From: an uncultured Collinsella sp.
Lineage (GTDB): Bacteria; Actinomycetota; Coriobacteriia; Coriobacteriales; Coriobacteriaceae
Assembly: GCA_958403385.1 (NCBI GenBank)
Contig: CATXXC010000012.1
Span: 1-64,000, forward strand
DNA: 64,000 nucleotides
Reading direction: 5' to 3'
Below, one piece after another: positions 15,494 through 24,477 of this stretch. Each line of letters starts with the position of its first letter. The stretch's first letter is position 1. Under the pieces are notes generated by a model. That model ran no database searches. It was not told the origin of the DNA and saw only the letters and a list, made by a program, of their open reading frames with translations. Made by a program: the position numbers and the translations under genes.

Positions 15494-16271
15494 CGCACTG
15501 CTTGAGCGCTTGGCGGCTCCGCCTGTGCGCGCCACGCAGGAACGTTACCGCCACGAGCTCAAATATCTCATTAACGAGGGCGAGCACGCCGCGCTTGCCT
15601 GCCGCATGGCGCCGGTTTTTAAACTAGACAAGCATGCGCAGGCGGGCGGTTACACTATTCGCAGCCTGTATTTTGACGACTACTGCAACTCGGCCTACGA
15701 GGAAAAAGACGCCGGTATTCTCATGCGCAAAAAGTATCGTGTGCGCATCTATAACGGCAGCGACAAGGTGATTAAGCTGGAGCGCAAAAAGAAGTACGGC
15801 AGCTGGATCTACAAGGAGGACGCGCCGCTCACGCGTGATGAGTTTGAGCAGATTCTGGCTGGCGACTACGACTTTTTGCTGAGGAGCCCCTATCCGCTCT
15901 GTCGCGAGTTCTACATCGAGTGCATCTGTAATATGATGCGCCCGCGGACCATCGTGGACTACGAGCGCGAGCCGTGGGTGATGGACGAGGGCACCGTGCG
16001 CATTACCTTTGATAGCAACGTGCGTGCGGCGGTGGGGAGCTTTGACATCTTTGACGCGACGTTGCCCGCGCTGCCCGTGCTGGAGCCCGGCAAGCTGGTG
16101 ATGGAGGTCAAGTTTACCGAGTTTTGTCCGCAGCTGGTGCGCGATATGGTGCCGCCGGGTGCGGCCGAACTCACGGCGGTCTCAAAGTACTGCCTGTGTT
16201 ATGACAAGACCGCCTACCTGCGCGGTTTTAACTACTGGGAATCGGATTTTGGGAACCGAGGGGATATTTAA
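15480..16271 (+). CDS. VTC-domain protein (polyphosphate polymerase-like)
   Basis: The 263 residues follow the VTC tunnel fold: RHELKYLI at the start, IRSLYFDD, KYRVRIYN, the basic strand KLERKKKYGSWIYKE, then EPWVMDEGTVRITFD and VMEVKFTEF. The Lys/Arg residues on alternating strands and the Glu residues correspond to the phosphate and metal ligands of VTC4-type polymerases. The protein is presumably cytoplasmic. Start ATG 15480 lies inside the end of the CotH gene and has GGAGG upstream. Bacterial VTC proteins next to CotH and DUF4956 have no settled substrate. Confidence 0.85.
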   Translation: MRRASALLERLAAPPVRATQERYRHELKYLINEGEHAALACRMAPVFKLDKHAQAGGYTIRSLYFDDYCNSAYEEKDAGILMRKKYRVRIYNGSDKVIKLERKKKYGSWIYKEDAPLTRDEFEQILAGDYDFLLRSPYPLCREFYIECICNMMRPRTIVDYEREPWVMDEGTVRITFDSNVRAAVGSFDIFDATLPALPVLEPGKLVMEVKFTEFCPQLVRDMVPPGAAELTAVSKYCLCYDKTAYLRGFNYWESDFGNRGDI

Positions 16272-16274
16272 ACC

Positions 16275-16940
16275 ATGAGCACCAGGGACTTTTTTAAGAA
16301 CTCCGTCTTGGAGGCGTTCGGTCAGGTCGACCCTGCCAAGATCGGCCTGTCGCTGCTCGTGGCGCTCGCCATGGGCATCCTGATCTATTACGTGTACAAG
16401 CGCTTTTTTACCGGCGTGGTCTATTCGCGCAGTTTTGCCGTGACGCTCGTGGGCATGTGCGTGCTCACCTGCATGGTCACGCTCGCGATCTCGACAAACG
16501 TGGTCATCTCGCTTGGTATGGTGGGCGCTTTGTCCATCGTCCGCTACCGTACGGCGGTCAAGGACCCGCTCGACCTGCTGTATCTGTTCTGGGCCATTAC
16601 CACGGGCATTACGGCGGGCGCCGGTATGTATGCGCTCGTGGGGCTTACTGCCGTGGTAATCGTGGTGATGATCGCGAGCTTTGCGGCGCACCGGGACAAG
16701 GCACGCGTGTACATGATGGTGATCCACTATACGGGCCAGACCACGGGCGACGATATCGTGCGCGCCTTTGGCCGCACCAAGTTCACGGTTAAGTCCAAGA
16801 CCATGCGCGGCGACAAGGTGGAGATGGCCGTCGAGGTGTTCTCGGACGGCGTTGACATGCCCTATGCGGACGCGATCCGTGCGCTCGACGGCGTAGAGGA
16901 CCTCACACTCATCCAATACAACGGCGAATATCACGGCTAG
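16275..16940 (+). CDS. DUF4956 membrane protein
   Basis: The 221-residue protein has four hydrophobic segments in the first 140 residues and a soluble C-terminal ferredoxin-like domain (about 150-221). The central SLGMVGALSIVRYRTAVKDP is the DUF4956 signature, also related to MgtC-like folds. It begins 3 bases after the VTC stop. It is the last gene of the pel-CotH-VTC operon. Its function is unknown; the recurring neighbourhood suggests that it works with the VTC protein. Confidence 0.85.
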   Translation: MSTRDFFKNSVLEAFGQVDPAKIGLSLLVALAMGILIYYVYKRFFTGVVYSRSFAVTLVGMCVLTCMVTLAISTNVVISLGMVGALSIVRYRTAVKDPLDLLYLFWAITTGITAGAGMYALVGLTAVVIVVMIASFAAHRDKARVYMMVIHYTGQTTGDDIVRAFGRTKFTVKSKTMRGDKVEMAVEVFSDGVDMPYADAIRALDGVEDLTLIQYNGEYHG

Positions 16941-16946
16941 TTTGGT

Positions 16947-16970
16947 TCCGGCGTTCTAACGAACGCCGGA
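16947..16970 (+). terminator. Hairpin at the end of the pel operon
   Basis: TCCGGCGTTC and GAACGCCGGA pair perfectly around TAAC, 6 bases after the DUF4956 stop. No T-run follows, so termination efficiency is uncertain. Confidence 0.45.
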
Positions 16971-17052
16971 CCGCTCGACGCTGCTTGCGCTGACGTTTTC
17001 TCGACCTGGGTGGGCTGGTCTTGGTTTGGTTTTATGTAAGGGATGGTGCCGC

Positions 17053-18057
17053 GTGGACGTGCAACAGCTAGATGAGTCCTGGGCTGCAAGGGCCGGCGCG
17101 CGTGAGGCGCGTCTTGTTGCGGCCTCGCACGTGCCGGCGGCGCTGTCGCTGCTGGGGATTGTGCGGCCTAGTGATCGCCTGGTGGCCTTTGCGGACGACT
17201 TTGCCGATGCGTTTGCTCGCGGCTTTGATGGCTGCGATGTTGCGCTGGTGGGGGAGCCTGCGGCTGCGACGTTTGCTGCCGCGTCCGAGGGCTTTGATGC
17301 TTCGTTTGATGATGGCGGGCCGCATCTGTGGTGGTTCGTCAATTCCATCGGCGGGTTTGGCCTGCGTGTGCCCGATCTTCGTGCCCTGGGCCGCGCGGCT
17401 CGCGAGGCGCATGCGCTGCTTGTGGTGGATAACACCGTGGCAGGTGTTTTTGGATGCGATCCGTTGCGCTTGGGTGCCGCGCTGTCGCTCGAGGCACTCG
17501 ACCGTGTGTGTGCCGGCGAAGCTCCGCGCAAGCTCGTCGCCGTCTCGGTGGCGCGCTCGCAGCTCAAGCGCCATCGCGTGGATGCCGCCGCAGAGTGCGC
17601 ACACGCGTTGCTTGCGGACTGCGGTGCGTCTGTGCTTGGCCTGTCTGCCGAGGAGACCGACGTGCTAGAACGCGGGCTGTCCTCGCTCGATGCTCGCATG
17701 CAGGCGCACTTCGATCGCGCCCGTGCGCTGGCCGAGTATCTGGCTGCTAACGAGATGGTGTGTAACGTTCGCTATCCTGGGTTGGGTTCGCATCCCGACC
17801 ATGCGGTTGCAACGGGAATCCTCGAGCACGGCTTTGGCCCGGCAGTTGAATTTGACCTTATCGAATGCAGCGCGGGCGAGCTGTTCGATGCTTTGCCGGG
17901 GGAGTTCCGCACATCGCCCGCCGGCGGCGCAGCGACGCGCCTTTCGGCTCCACGCGGTAAGCGGGGGAGCGCCATCCGCCTCTTCGCCGGTACCGACGAT
18001 CCCCTGGTTGTAGCGTCCACCCTAGACAACGCCCTTCGCAAGTTAGCTACTCTTTGA
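17053..18057 (+). CDS. Cys/Met-metabolism PLP-fold protein lacking the usual Schiff-base lysine
   Basis: The protein follows the cystathionine gamma-synthase family layout: ALLVVDNTVAGVFGCDPLRLGA holds the Asp that contacts the PLP nitrogen, and the C-terminal part reads RGLSSLDARMQAHFDRARALAEYLAAN, then RYPGLGSHPDHAVA. Where the family has S-A-T-K-Y with the cofactor lysine, this sequence reads SVARS, placing Arg168 at that position. It may be a pseudoenzyme, or the true lysine may lie nearby (KLVAV or LKRH). GTG 17053 is chosen because AAGGGA lies upstream; TTG 17026 is an alternative. It converges with the ModE-like gene and overlaps it by 11 bases. Confidence 0.65.
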   Translation: MDVQQLDESWAARAGAREARLVAASHVPAALSLLGIVRPSDRLVAFADDFADAFARGFDGCDVALVGEPAAATFAAASEGFDASFDDGGPHLWWFVNSIGGFGLRVPDLRALGRAAREAHALLVVDNTVAGVFGCDPLRLGAALSLEALDRVCAGEAPRKLVAVSVARSQLKRHRVDAAAECAHALLADCGASVLGLSAEETDVLERGLSSLDARMQAHFDRARALAEYLAANEMVCNVRYPGLGSHPDHAVATGILEHGFGPAVEFDLIECSAGELFDALPGEFRTSPAGGAATRLSAPRGKRGSAIRLFAGTDDPLVVASTLDNALRKLATL

Positions 18058-18391
18058 TGCTGGCGATGAGGTCGTCGGCTTTTGAGGCGATGACGTTGTT
18101 GATGTCGGCCTGCAGCTCCTCGTAGACCGCTATGGCTCGCTCGCCGGCGGGGGTCAGGGTGGACCCGCGGGCGCCGTCGCGCTCGATGAGCTTGCGGCCC
18201 AGCTGCCCTTCGGCTTCGTTCACAATGCGCCAGGCCTTGGAATACGCCATTCCCATGCTCTTGGCGGCGCGGTTGAGCGAGTGCTCGCGGGCGATGCCCT
18301 GCAGCAGCAAGACGCAGCCGTGGCCGAACACGCCCGGCAGATCTTTGTCGCACGCTTGAATGACCAACTTTGCCGTCGTCTTGTACTCCAT
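18047..18391 (-). CDS. ModE-like winged-helix transcription regulator (LysR-type HTH)
   Basis: The 114-residue protein is the N-terminal ModE/LysR-type domain alone. LLLQGIAREHSLNRAAKSMGMAYSKAWRIVNEAEGQLG is the winged helix-turn-helix, followed by the ERDGARGSTLTPAGERAIAVYEEL wing and dimer helix. The molybdate-binding TOBE domains of full ModE are absent, as in many short homologues. ATG 18391 is preferred; GTG 18400 would add three residues. It is convergent with the PLP-fold gene. Whether it senses molybdate is not shown by the sequence. Confidence 0.75.
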   Translation of the reverse strand: MEYKTTAKLVIQACDKDLPGVFGHGCVLLLQGIAREHSLNRAAKSMGMAYSKAWRIVNEAEGQLGRKLIERDGARGSTLTPAGERAIAVYEELQADINNVIASKADDLIASIKE

Positions 18392-18584
18392 GTGCTCCAC
18401 GTCTTCCCGCTAAAGTGTTTGCTGGGCAAACGCAAAGCCTGCGTCAAACCCTCGTGTGCTCTTCTTAAAACATGCATTGTAGCAGTCAAAGTGCGTTAAG
18501 ATACTTCCCCAGTATTGGGCGCCCAAGGTTGGGCTGGGTCCTACGAGGCCTGCAGCCGACCGGTCGCATGGAAAAAGGAGAAAC

Positions 18585-20096
18585 ATGGCTACGTTCTTTC
18601 CCGGTGAGTCCCACACGTTTTCGGAGTATCTGCTGGTCCCTGGTTACTCGTCCTCGCAGTGCATCCCCAACAACGTCTCTCTTAAGACGCCGCTAACCCG
18701 CTTTAAGCGCGGTGAGAAGCCGGCAATCACCCTGAACATCCCCATGGTTTCCGCCATCATGCAGTCCGTCTCGGGCGTCGATATGGGTGTCGCGCTCGCT
18801 ACCGAGGGTGGCCTGTCCTTCATTTACGGTTCCCAGAGCGCCGAGTCCGAGGCCGCTATGGTCAAGGCCGTCAAGGATCACAAGGCCGGTTTCGTTCAGT
18901 CCGATTCCACGCTGACCCCCGACATGACCATGGAGCAGGTCATTGAGCTCAAGGAGAAGACCGGTCACTCCACCATGCCGGTTACCGACGACGGCACTCC
19001 CAAGGGTAAGCTCCTGGGCATCGTCACCAGCCGTGACTATCGCCCCAGCCGCGATGACCACCAGACGAAGGTCTCCGAGTTCATGACCCCGCGTGAGCAG
19101 CTCATCGTGGGCGACAAGAACATCAGCCTCAAGGTTGCCAACGACGTCATCTGGGACAACAAGCTCAACGCCCTGCCCATCGTCGACGACAACGATCACC
19201 TCATGGGCATCGTCTTCCGCAAGGACTACGACAGCCACAAGACCAACCCCAACGAGCTGCTCGATAACGACAAGCGCTACATGGTCGGCGCCGGTATCAA
19301 CACCCGCGACTATGCCGAGCGCGTGCCGCTGCTCATCGAGGCCGGCGCCGATGTCCTGTGCATCGACTCCTCCGAGGGCTTCAGCGAGTGGCAGAAGCGC
19401 ACCATCGAGTGGATTCGCGCCAACTACGGCGAGGACGTCAAGGTCGGTGCCGGCAACGTCGTCGACGCCGAGGGCTTCCGCTTCCTGGCCGACTGCGGTG
19501 CCGACTTCATCAAGGTCGGTATCGGCGGCGGCTCCATCTGCATTACCCGCGAGACCAAGGGTATCGGCCGCGGCCAGGCCACCGCGCTGATCGACGTCTG
19601 CCGCGCCCGTGACGAGTACTACGAGGAGACCGGTGTCTACGTGCCCGTGTGCTCTGACGGCGGTATCGTCTACGACTACCACATGACGCTCGCCCTTGCC
19701 ATGGGTGCCGACTTTATGATGCTGGGCCGCTATTTCGCCCGCTTTGACGAGAGCCCGACCGAGCGCGTCAACGTCAACGGTCAGTACATGAAGGAGTACT
19801 GGGGCGAGGGTTCTGCGCGTGCCCGCAACTGGCAGCGCTACGACCTGGGCGGCGCCGCGAAGCTCAGCTTCGTCGAGGGCGTCGACTCCTACGTTCCTTA
19901 CGCCGGCTCTCTCAAGGATGGTGTGGGCGGCACGCTCTACAAGGTCAAGTCCACGATGTGCAACTGCGGTGCCCTCTCGATCCCCGAGCTCCAGGAAAAG
20001 GCACGCCTGACCCTGGTAAGCTCGACCTCGATCGTCGAAGGCGGCGCCCACGACGTAGTCGTCAAGGATTCTCAGCAGAGCGTTTCCTATCGATAA
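18585..20096 (+). CDS. guaB: IMP dehydrogenase
   Basis: It oxidises IMP to XMP with NAD, the committed step of guanine nucleotide synthesis in the cytoplasm. The 503-residue length is normal. A CBS-domain pair occupies about residues 100-230 ([19 protein letters not shown] and [18 protein letters not shown]). The catalytic loop [10 protein letters not shown] carries the nucleophile Cys319, and [26 protein letters not shown] is the phosphate-binding region. The ribosome binding site AAGGAG precedes ATG 18585. The gene appears to stand alone with its own leader of about 180 bases. Confidence 0.97.
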   Translation: MATFFPGESHTFSEYLLVPGYSSSQCIPNNVSLKTPLTRFKRGEKPAITLNIPMVSAIMQSVSGVDMGVALATEGGLSFIYGSQSAESEAAMVKAVKDHKAGFVQSDSTLTPDMTMEQVIELKEKTGHSTMPVTDDGTPKGKLLGIVTSRDYRPSRDDHQTKVSEFMTPREQLIVGDKNISLKVANDVIWDNKLNALPIVDDNDHLMGIVFRKDYDSHKTNPNELLDNDKRYMVGAGINTRDYAERVPLLIEAGADVLCIDSSEGFSEWQKRTIEWIRANYGEDVKVGAGNVVDAEGFRFLADCGADFIKVGIGGGSICITRETKGIGRGQATALIDVCRARDEYYEETGVYVPVCSDGGIVYDYHMTLALAMGADFMMLGRYFARFDESPTERVNVNGQYMKEYWGEGSARARNWQRYDLGGAAKLSFVEGVDSYVPYAGSLKDGVGGTLYKVKSTMCNCGALSIPELQEKARLTLVSSTSIVEGGAHDVVVKDSQQSVSYR

Positions 20097-20145
20097 GGTA
20101 AGAGCTGCATATCAAAGGTTGATTCCCAACCACGTTATTTAGATA

Positions 20146-20180
20146 AAGCGAGATGCGTGCAAGTCGCAGGCATCTCGCTT
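20146..20180 (+). terminator. Hairpin downstream of guaB
   Basis: AAGCGAGATGC and GCATCTCGCTT pair perfectly, 50 bases after the guaB stop, followed by GTCGTATTTGCT. This is probably the guaB transcription terminator although the T-run is broken. Confidence 0.55.
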
Positions 20181-20210
20181 GTCGTATTTGCTATCATCAG
20201 TCAAGTTAAC

Positions 20211-20341
20211 CTTAGGGTCGGTCGGCTTAGCTTTGTTCGCTACAAGTTCCGCACGCAAAGAAGAGCACTAAATGTGCTCTTCGTCTTGCGCAGGACTGTC
20301 CGCAGTAGCGAACAAAGCTAAGCCGACCGACCCCAGCTAAG
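20211..20341. repeat. Long palindromic element with 29-bp perfect terminal inverted repeat
   Basis: Bases 20215-20243 and 20305-20333 are exact reverse complements. Short outer arms CTTAG (20211-20215) and CTAAG (20337-20341) extend the symmetry with a 2-base gap. The interior is itself nearly palindromic, ending in GAAGAGCAC-TAAAT-GTGCTCTTC. The whole 130 bases can fold into one rod and have no coding capacity. It sits 15 bases before the leuS start, so it will be in the leuS leader or act as a MITE-like insertion. Confidence 0.8.
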
Positions 20342-20356
20342 ATTAAAGGAGCTGAT

Positions 20357-22933
20357 ATGTGCGATTGCACAGATCATAAGGACGAGATCCCTGCCTACGA
20401 CGCGCAGGCCATTGAGTCCAGGTGGATGAAGGCCTGGGAGGATTCCAACCTCTTTGCCGTCGACACCGACGACAGCAAGCCCAAGAAGTACGTGCTCGAG
20501 ATGTTCCCGTATCCGTCGGGCGACCTGCACATGGGCCACGCGCGCAACTACACCATCGGCGATGCCATGGCCCGTCAGGCTCGTATGCGCGGCTTTGACG
20601 TGCTGCACCCCATCGGCTTTGACGCCTTTGGCCTGCCCGCCGAGAACGCTGCCATCAAGCACAACACACAGGCTGCCGCCTGGACGTATAAGAACATGGA
20701 CCAGGCGCTCGCCACGATGAAGCGCATGGGCTTCTCCTACGATCTGGATCGCATGGTCAAGACCTGCAGCCCCGACTACTACCGCTGGGGCCAGTGGATC
20801 TTTGAGAAGATGTGGGAAAAGGGCCTGGTCTACCGTAAGAAGAACCCGGTCAACTGGTGCCCCACCTGCAAGACCGTTCTGGCCAACGAGCAGGTTACCG
20901 AGGGCAAGTGCTGGCGCTGCGGCACCGAGCCCGAGAAGCGCGACCTTGAGCAGTGGTACTACAAGATTACCGAGTACTCTCAGGAGCTGCTCGACGACCT
21001 GGAGAAGCTCCCCGGCTGGCCCGAGCGCGTCAAGCAGATGCAGGCTAACTGGATCGGTCGCTCCGAGGGCGCCGAGGTCGACTTTACCCTTTGCGACCAG
21101 GATGGCGAGCCCATCGAGGGCGACGAGGGCAAGATCACCGTCTTCACCACGCGTGCCGATACGCTCTTTGGTGTTTCCTTCTTTGTCCTGGCTCCCGAGT
21201 ACGCCGGTCTGCACGAGCTCGTCGAGGGTACGGAGTACGAGGAGGCCGTCACCAAGATTGTCGAGGACTCCAAGCATATCTCTGCCGTCGAGCGTGCCCA
21301 GGGCACCCTCGAGAAGCACGGTGCCTTCACGGGCCGCTATGTGGTAAACCCCGTCAACGGCGAGAAGGTCCCCGTGTGGGTTGCCGATTATGTCGTTGCC
21401 GACTACGGTACCGGTGCCGTCATGGCCGTTCCCTGTGGCGACCAGCGCGACTTTGAGTTCGCCCGCAAGTACGACCTGCCGATCGTACCGATCATCCTGG
21501 ACGATGGCGATCGCGCTGCCGTCGAGGCCAGCGGCGAGACCATCGATACCTTCCATGCCGAGACCGTCGACTGGGATTGCGCTCACGCTGCCGAGGGCAC
21601 GCTCGTCCAGTCCGGCAAGTACACCGGCATGCGCGGCGGTAAGCACTCCGAGGGCGAGGCTGCCATCGTGGCCGACCTCGAGGCCATGGGCTGCGGTCGT
21701 CGCAAGGTCGAGTTCCGTCTGCGCGACTGGCTCATCAGCCGTCAGCGCTATTGGGGCAACCCCATCCCGGCCATCCACTGCGAGCACTGCGGTATTGTGC
21801 CCGTGCCCGAGGATCAGCTGCCGGTGGCGCTGCCCGAGAACCTGGACCTGGGCGCCGGCGAGACCCTCGCCGAGTGCAAGGAGTTCTACGAGACCACCTG
21901 CCCGGTCTGCGGCCGCCCGGCCAAGCGCGAGACCGATACTATGGACACCTTCACCTGCTCCAGCTGGTATTACCTGCGCTATACCGATCCGCACAACACC
22001 GAGCTTCCCTTCTCCCGCGAGGCCGCCGACCGTTGGATGCCCGTCGATAACTACATCGGCGGCATCGAGCACGCTATTCTGCACCTGCTCTACAGCCGCT
22101 TCTTTACCAAGGCGCTGCGCGACCTGGGCCTGCTGAGCGTGGACGAGCCCTTCACTAACCTGCTGTGCCAGGGCATGGTCAAGGACGAGAACGGCGACAC
22201 CATGTCCAAGTCCAAGGGCAATGTCGTGCCCCCGAGCTCGGTTATCGAGCCCTACGGCGCGGACACCATGCGTCTGGCGATCTTGTTTATCGCCCCGCCC
22301 GAGAAGGACTTCGACTGGGATCCCAAGGCCGTTGAGGGCGCCAACCGCTTCATCAAGCGCGCCTGGCGTATCGTTTGGCAGCTCGTCCAGTCCGGCGACG
22401 CCAACGTGGCCTTTGACAAGTCCGCGCTCGACGAGGTTGCGATGAGGCTCTATCGCGAGCGTCACCGCACCATCGCCAAGTGCACTGAGGACTTCGATCG
22501 CGGCCAGTTCAACACCGCCATCTCGGCCGTCATGGAGCTCGTCAACGCGGCGAGCGCCTACCTCAATGCCACTGAGGGTACCGCCCGCGACAAGGCGCTG
22601 TGCTACGGCGTGGCTAAGGATATCGTGAGCGTCCTTGCCCCCATCTGCCCGTTTTGGGCCGACGAGCTGTGGCACGAGGCCCTCGGCTGCGAGGGCAACG
22701 CCTACACCGCCGCCTGGCCCGAGTTCGACCTGGCCGAGTCCGTTGAGGACACGGTGCAGATCGTGGTCCAGGTGCTCGGCAAGGTCCGCGGCCGCGTCGA
22801 CGTTGCCCGCGATGCCTCCAATGAGGATATGCAGGCTGCCGCCGAGGCCGCCGTCACCAAGTGGCTCGAGGGCAAGACAGTCGTCAAGGCCATCTGCGTG
22901 CCCGGCAAGCTGGTCAACCTGGTGGTCAAGTAA
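20357..22933 (+). CDS. leuS: Leucyl-tRNA synthetase
   Basis: It charges tRNA-Leu with leucine in the cytoplasm. The class I motifs are HMGH at 58-61 and MSKSKGN. The zinc-binding pairs CPTC and CWRC lie near residues 170-190, and the CP1 editing domain follows. A second set (CEHC, CPVC) occupies the later insertion before the catalytic core resumes. The 858 residues form a full-length enzyme. The ribosome binding site AAAGGAG precedes ATG 20357. A strong terminator follows at 22963. Confidence 0.97.
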   Translation: MCDCTDHKDEIPAYDAQAIESRWMKAWEDSNLFAVDTDDSKPKKYVLEMFPYPSGDLHMGHARNYTIGDAMARQARMRGFDVLHPIGFDAFGLPAENAAIKHNTQAAAWTYKNMDQALATMKRMGFSYDLDRMVKTCSPDYYRWGQWIFEKMWEKGLVYRKKNPVNWCPTCKTVLANEQVTEGKCWRCGTEPEKRDLEQWYYKITEYSQELLDDLEKLPGWPERVKQMQANWIGRSEGAEVDFTLCDQDGEPIEGDEGKITVFTTRADTLFGVSFFVLAPEYAGLHELVEGTEYEEAVTKIVEDSKHISAVERAQGTLEKHGAFTGRYVVNPVNGEKVPVWVADYVVADYGTGAVMAVPCGDQRDFEFARKYDLPIVPIILDDGDRAAVEASGETIDTFHAETVDWDCAHAAEGTLVQSGKYTGMRGGKHSEGEAAIVADLEAMGCGRRKVEFRLRDWLISRQRYWGNPIPAIHCEHCGIVPVPEDQLPVALPENLDLGAGETLAECKEFYETTCPVCGRPAKRETDTMDTFTCSSWYYLRYTDPHNTELPFSREAADRWMPVDNYIGGIEHAILHLLYSRFFTKALRDLGLLSVDEPFTNLLCQGMVKDENGDTMSKSKGNVVPPSSVIEPYGADTMRLAILFIAPPEKDFDWDPKAVEGANRFIKRAWRIVWQLVQSGDANVAFDKSALDEVAMRLYRERHRTIAKCTEDFDRGQFNTAISAVMELVNAASAYLNATEGTARDKALCYGVAKDIVSVLAPICPFWADELWHEALGCEGNAYTAAWPEFDLAESVEDTVQIVVQVLGKVRGRVDVARDASNEDMQAAAEAAVTKWLEGKTVVKAICVPGKLVNLVVK

Positions 22934-22962
22934 GCACTGCGCGCTTAACTGACGCACAAAAG

Positions 22963-22998
22963 ACGAGGGGCGATCCGGTTGGGTCGTCCCTCGTTTTT
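22963..22998 (+). terminator. Intrinsic terminator of leuS
   Basis: GACGAGGGGCGA pairs with TCGTCCCTCGTT around a short loop, followed by TTTTT. Lies 30 bases after the leuS stop. Confidence 0.8.
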
Positions 22999-23037
22999 CG
23001 TTATGTGCCCTGCTTAGCCAGTGAGTCGCACCGTCTT

Positions 23038-23610
23038 CTATGGGATGTGTACCAGGTCCCTAAAGTAAACGTTGCCCGTTGCCTCTTCGAACATCCAAAT
23101 GTTGAGGTAGATGTCGTTGAGGTCGTTGTTCACATCAAAGTCCGGGTCGTCGAAGGTGCCCACAAAGGTGAGCATGGCGCGCGTTTCCTCTCCAGCGGCG
23201 ACTGGCTGGCGCATGCGCACATCGCGGACCACGCCGTTGACGTAGGCATGGGAGTCCACATCGCCAAACATCATGTCGACACCGGTGTTGTTGGTCACCG
23301 TAAAGACGAGCGCGGCGTCGCCGTAGCCATCCGTGTCCTTGCCCACGCAGGTAACATGGACGTTCTCGTCTGCCTCAAGGTCGATGGGGAACTGTTCTTG
23401 GGGTTCGGGGCCCAGACTCTGGGAATCGACGATATCTTCGTCTATTTTGTCGAAGCTCTCCGATGGCGTCGTTTTCTCGATGGCTTTTGTGCTGCCAGGG
23501 TTCGGTTCGCATGTGTCGGTTTTGCCATTCGCGTTGCCGCAGCCCAAGAGGGCCAACGAGCACGTTGCGATGGCGAGCGCAGTCATGCAGAGGGTGCCTA
23601 GGCGTTTCAT
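23038..23610 (-). CDS. Secreted lipoprotein with DUF4352-like domain
   Basis: ATG 23610 is chosen because AAGGAGG lies just upstream and the encoded N-terminus MKRLGTLCMTALAIATCSLALLGC is a lipoprotein signal peptide with lipobox LLGC (Cys24). The mature part starts with a linker rich in Asn, Thr and Glu. It continues into a beta-rich domain with ALVFTVTNNTGVDMMFGDVDSHAYVNG and FDDPDFDVNNDLNDI, a layout like DUF4352/telomeric repeat-like Ig folds of Gram-positive lipoproteins. It is probably anchored outside the cell; ligand unknown. It is transcribed against leuS and divergently from rimP. Confidence 0.7.
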   Translation of the reverse strand: MKRLGTLCMTALAIATCSLALLGCGNANGKTDTCEPNPGSTKAIEKTTPSESFDKIDEDIVDSQSLGPEPQEQFPIDLEADENVHVTCVGKDTDGYGDAALVFTVTNNTGVDMMFGDVDSHAYVNGVVRDVRMRQPVAAGEETRAMLTFVGTFDDPDFDVNNDLNDIYLNIWMFEEATGNVYFRDLVHIP

Positions 23611-23874
23611 GGGTGCCTCCTTGCCGTAGAGGTTCTGGAAGGGCGTGCGGGCAATATGAGGGGTCGTTTTTCTTGCTACAGAATGTCCCTTAGCACTAGT
23701 CTGGCCGATATACACTCAGTTACGGAATGCCCATGGGGCCCGATTTGCCTGACGGGCTGGGACGCATGGCCCGTTTTGGGGCTTTTAGGGGAGTGCCATG
23801 TGGTGGTTCTCGCCCAATTATCTATTTCTTGTGGAGAAGCTGTGCGCACGCTGTCCTGCAGATTCGTACTGTGC

Positions 23875-23903
23875 TTGCACGTTTCCGCAGCTATTGGTAT
23901 AGT
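23875..23903 (+). promoter_or_regulatory. Sigma-A-type promoter of the rimP-nusA-infB operon
   Basis: TTGCAC at 23875-23880 and TATAGT at 23898-23903 are separated by 17 bases, a near-consensus housekeeping promoter. Transcription would start near 23910, about 70 bases before rimP. The 371-base gap between the lipoprotein gene and rimP otherwise shows only the hairpin at 23931. Confidence 0.75.
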
Positions 23904-23930
23904 TTGCTTGCAAATGAAGTTGTAATTGAA

Positions 23931-23961
23931 AGAAGTGGGGTTTCGGCCCCGCTTCTTTTTT
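23931..23961 (+). terminator. Leader terminator (attenuator) before rimP
   Basis: AGAAGTGGGG and the complementary CCCCGCTTCT surround TTTCGG and are followed by six T, inside the 5' leader between the promoter and the rimP ATG at 23982. Intrinsic terminators in this leader are a known means of regulating nusA operons. Confidence 0.75.
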
Positions 23962-23981
23962 GTATGGATGGAGGTGCCGCA

Positions 23982-24476
23982 ATGGTCAAGACCAAGACCG
24001 AGCAGGCGATCATCGACGCGCTCGAGGCCGTCGCTCCCCAGCACGATGTCGACATCGTCGACGTCGAGCTCGTGGGTGCCACCAAGGCCCCCTGCGTGCG
24101 CGTGCGTATCGAGGGTGCCGAGGGTCAGAGCCTGTCGCTCAACGACGTCACGGCCAACACCAAGTGGGTCGGCGATGTGATCGAGGAGCTCGACCCCATC
24201 TCTTCGAGCTATACGCTCGAGGTGTCGAGCCCGGGTATGGCGCGCCCGCTGCGCCGCCCGTGCGACTTTGCCCGCTTTGTGGGCGAGAACTGCGAGCTCA
24301 CCTCCACCGCCACCGAGGGCCGTCGCAAGTACGCCGGCAAGATTGCCGCCGCCACCGAGACGAACGTGACCCTCGAGCTCGAGGACGGCGAGTCCGTCAC
24401 TCTCGATTTTTCTGATGTTAAAAAGTGCAAGTTGAAGCCCACCTACGACTTCAAGCCCGCGAAGGAAGGAAAGTAA
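23982..24476 (+). CDS. rimP: Ribosome maturation factor RimP
   Basis: RimP assists assembly of the 30S subunit. The 164 residues show the two-domain family pattern: VDIVDVELVGATKAPCVRVRIEG in the N-terminal domain, then YTLEVSSPGMARPL, the diagnostic SSPG motif, and a C-terminal Sm-like barrel with VTLELEDGESVTLDFSDVKKCKL. The ATG at 23982 follows GGAGG by 8 bases; the frame is open further upstream but through the promoter and terminator. It is the first gene of the rimP-nusA-infB cluster, with nusA starting 1 base after its stop. Confidence 0.93.
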   Translation: MVKTKTEQAIIDALEAVAPQHDVDIVDVELVGATKAPCVRVRIEGAEGQSLSLNDVTANTKWVGDVIEELDPISSSYTLEVSSPGMARPLRRPCDFARFVGENCELTSTATEGRRKYAGKIAAATETNVTLELEDGESVTLDFSDVKKCKLKPTYDFKPAKEGK

Positions 24477-24477
24477 G

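Noticed and set aside
18693..20051. A 452-codon minus-strand frame opposite guaB
   Set aside because: Antisense shadow of guaB with biased composition and no start signals.
20318..22957. An 879-codon open frame on the minus strand opposite leuS
   Set aside because: It is a product of the high G/C third-position bias of leuS; it has no ribosome binding site and its translation is low-complexity Leu/Gly/Val/Asp.
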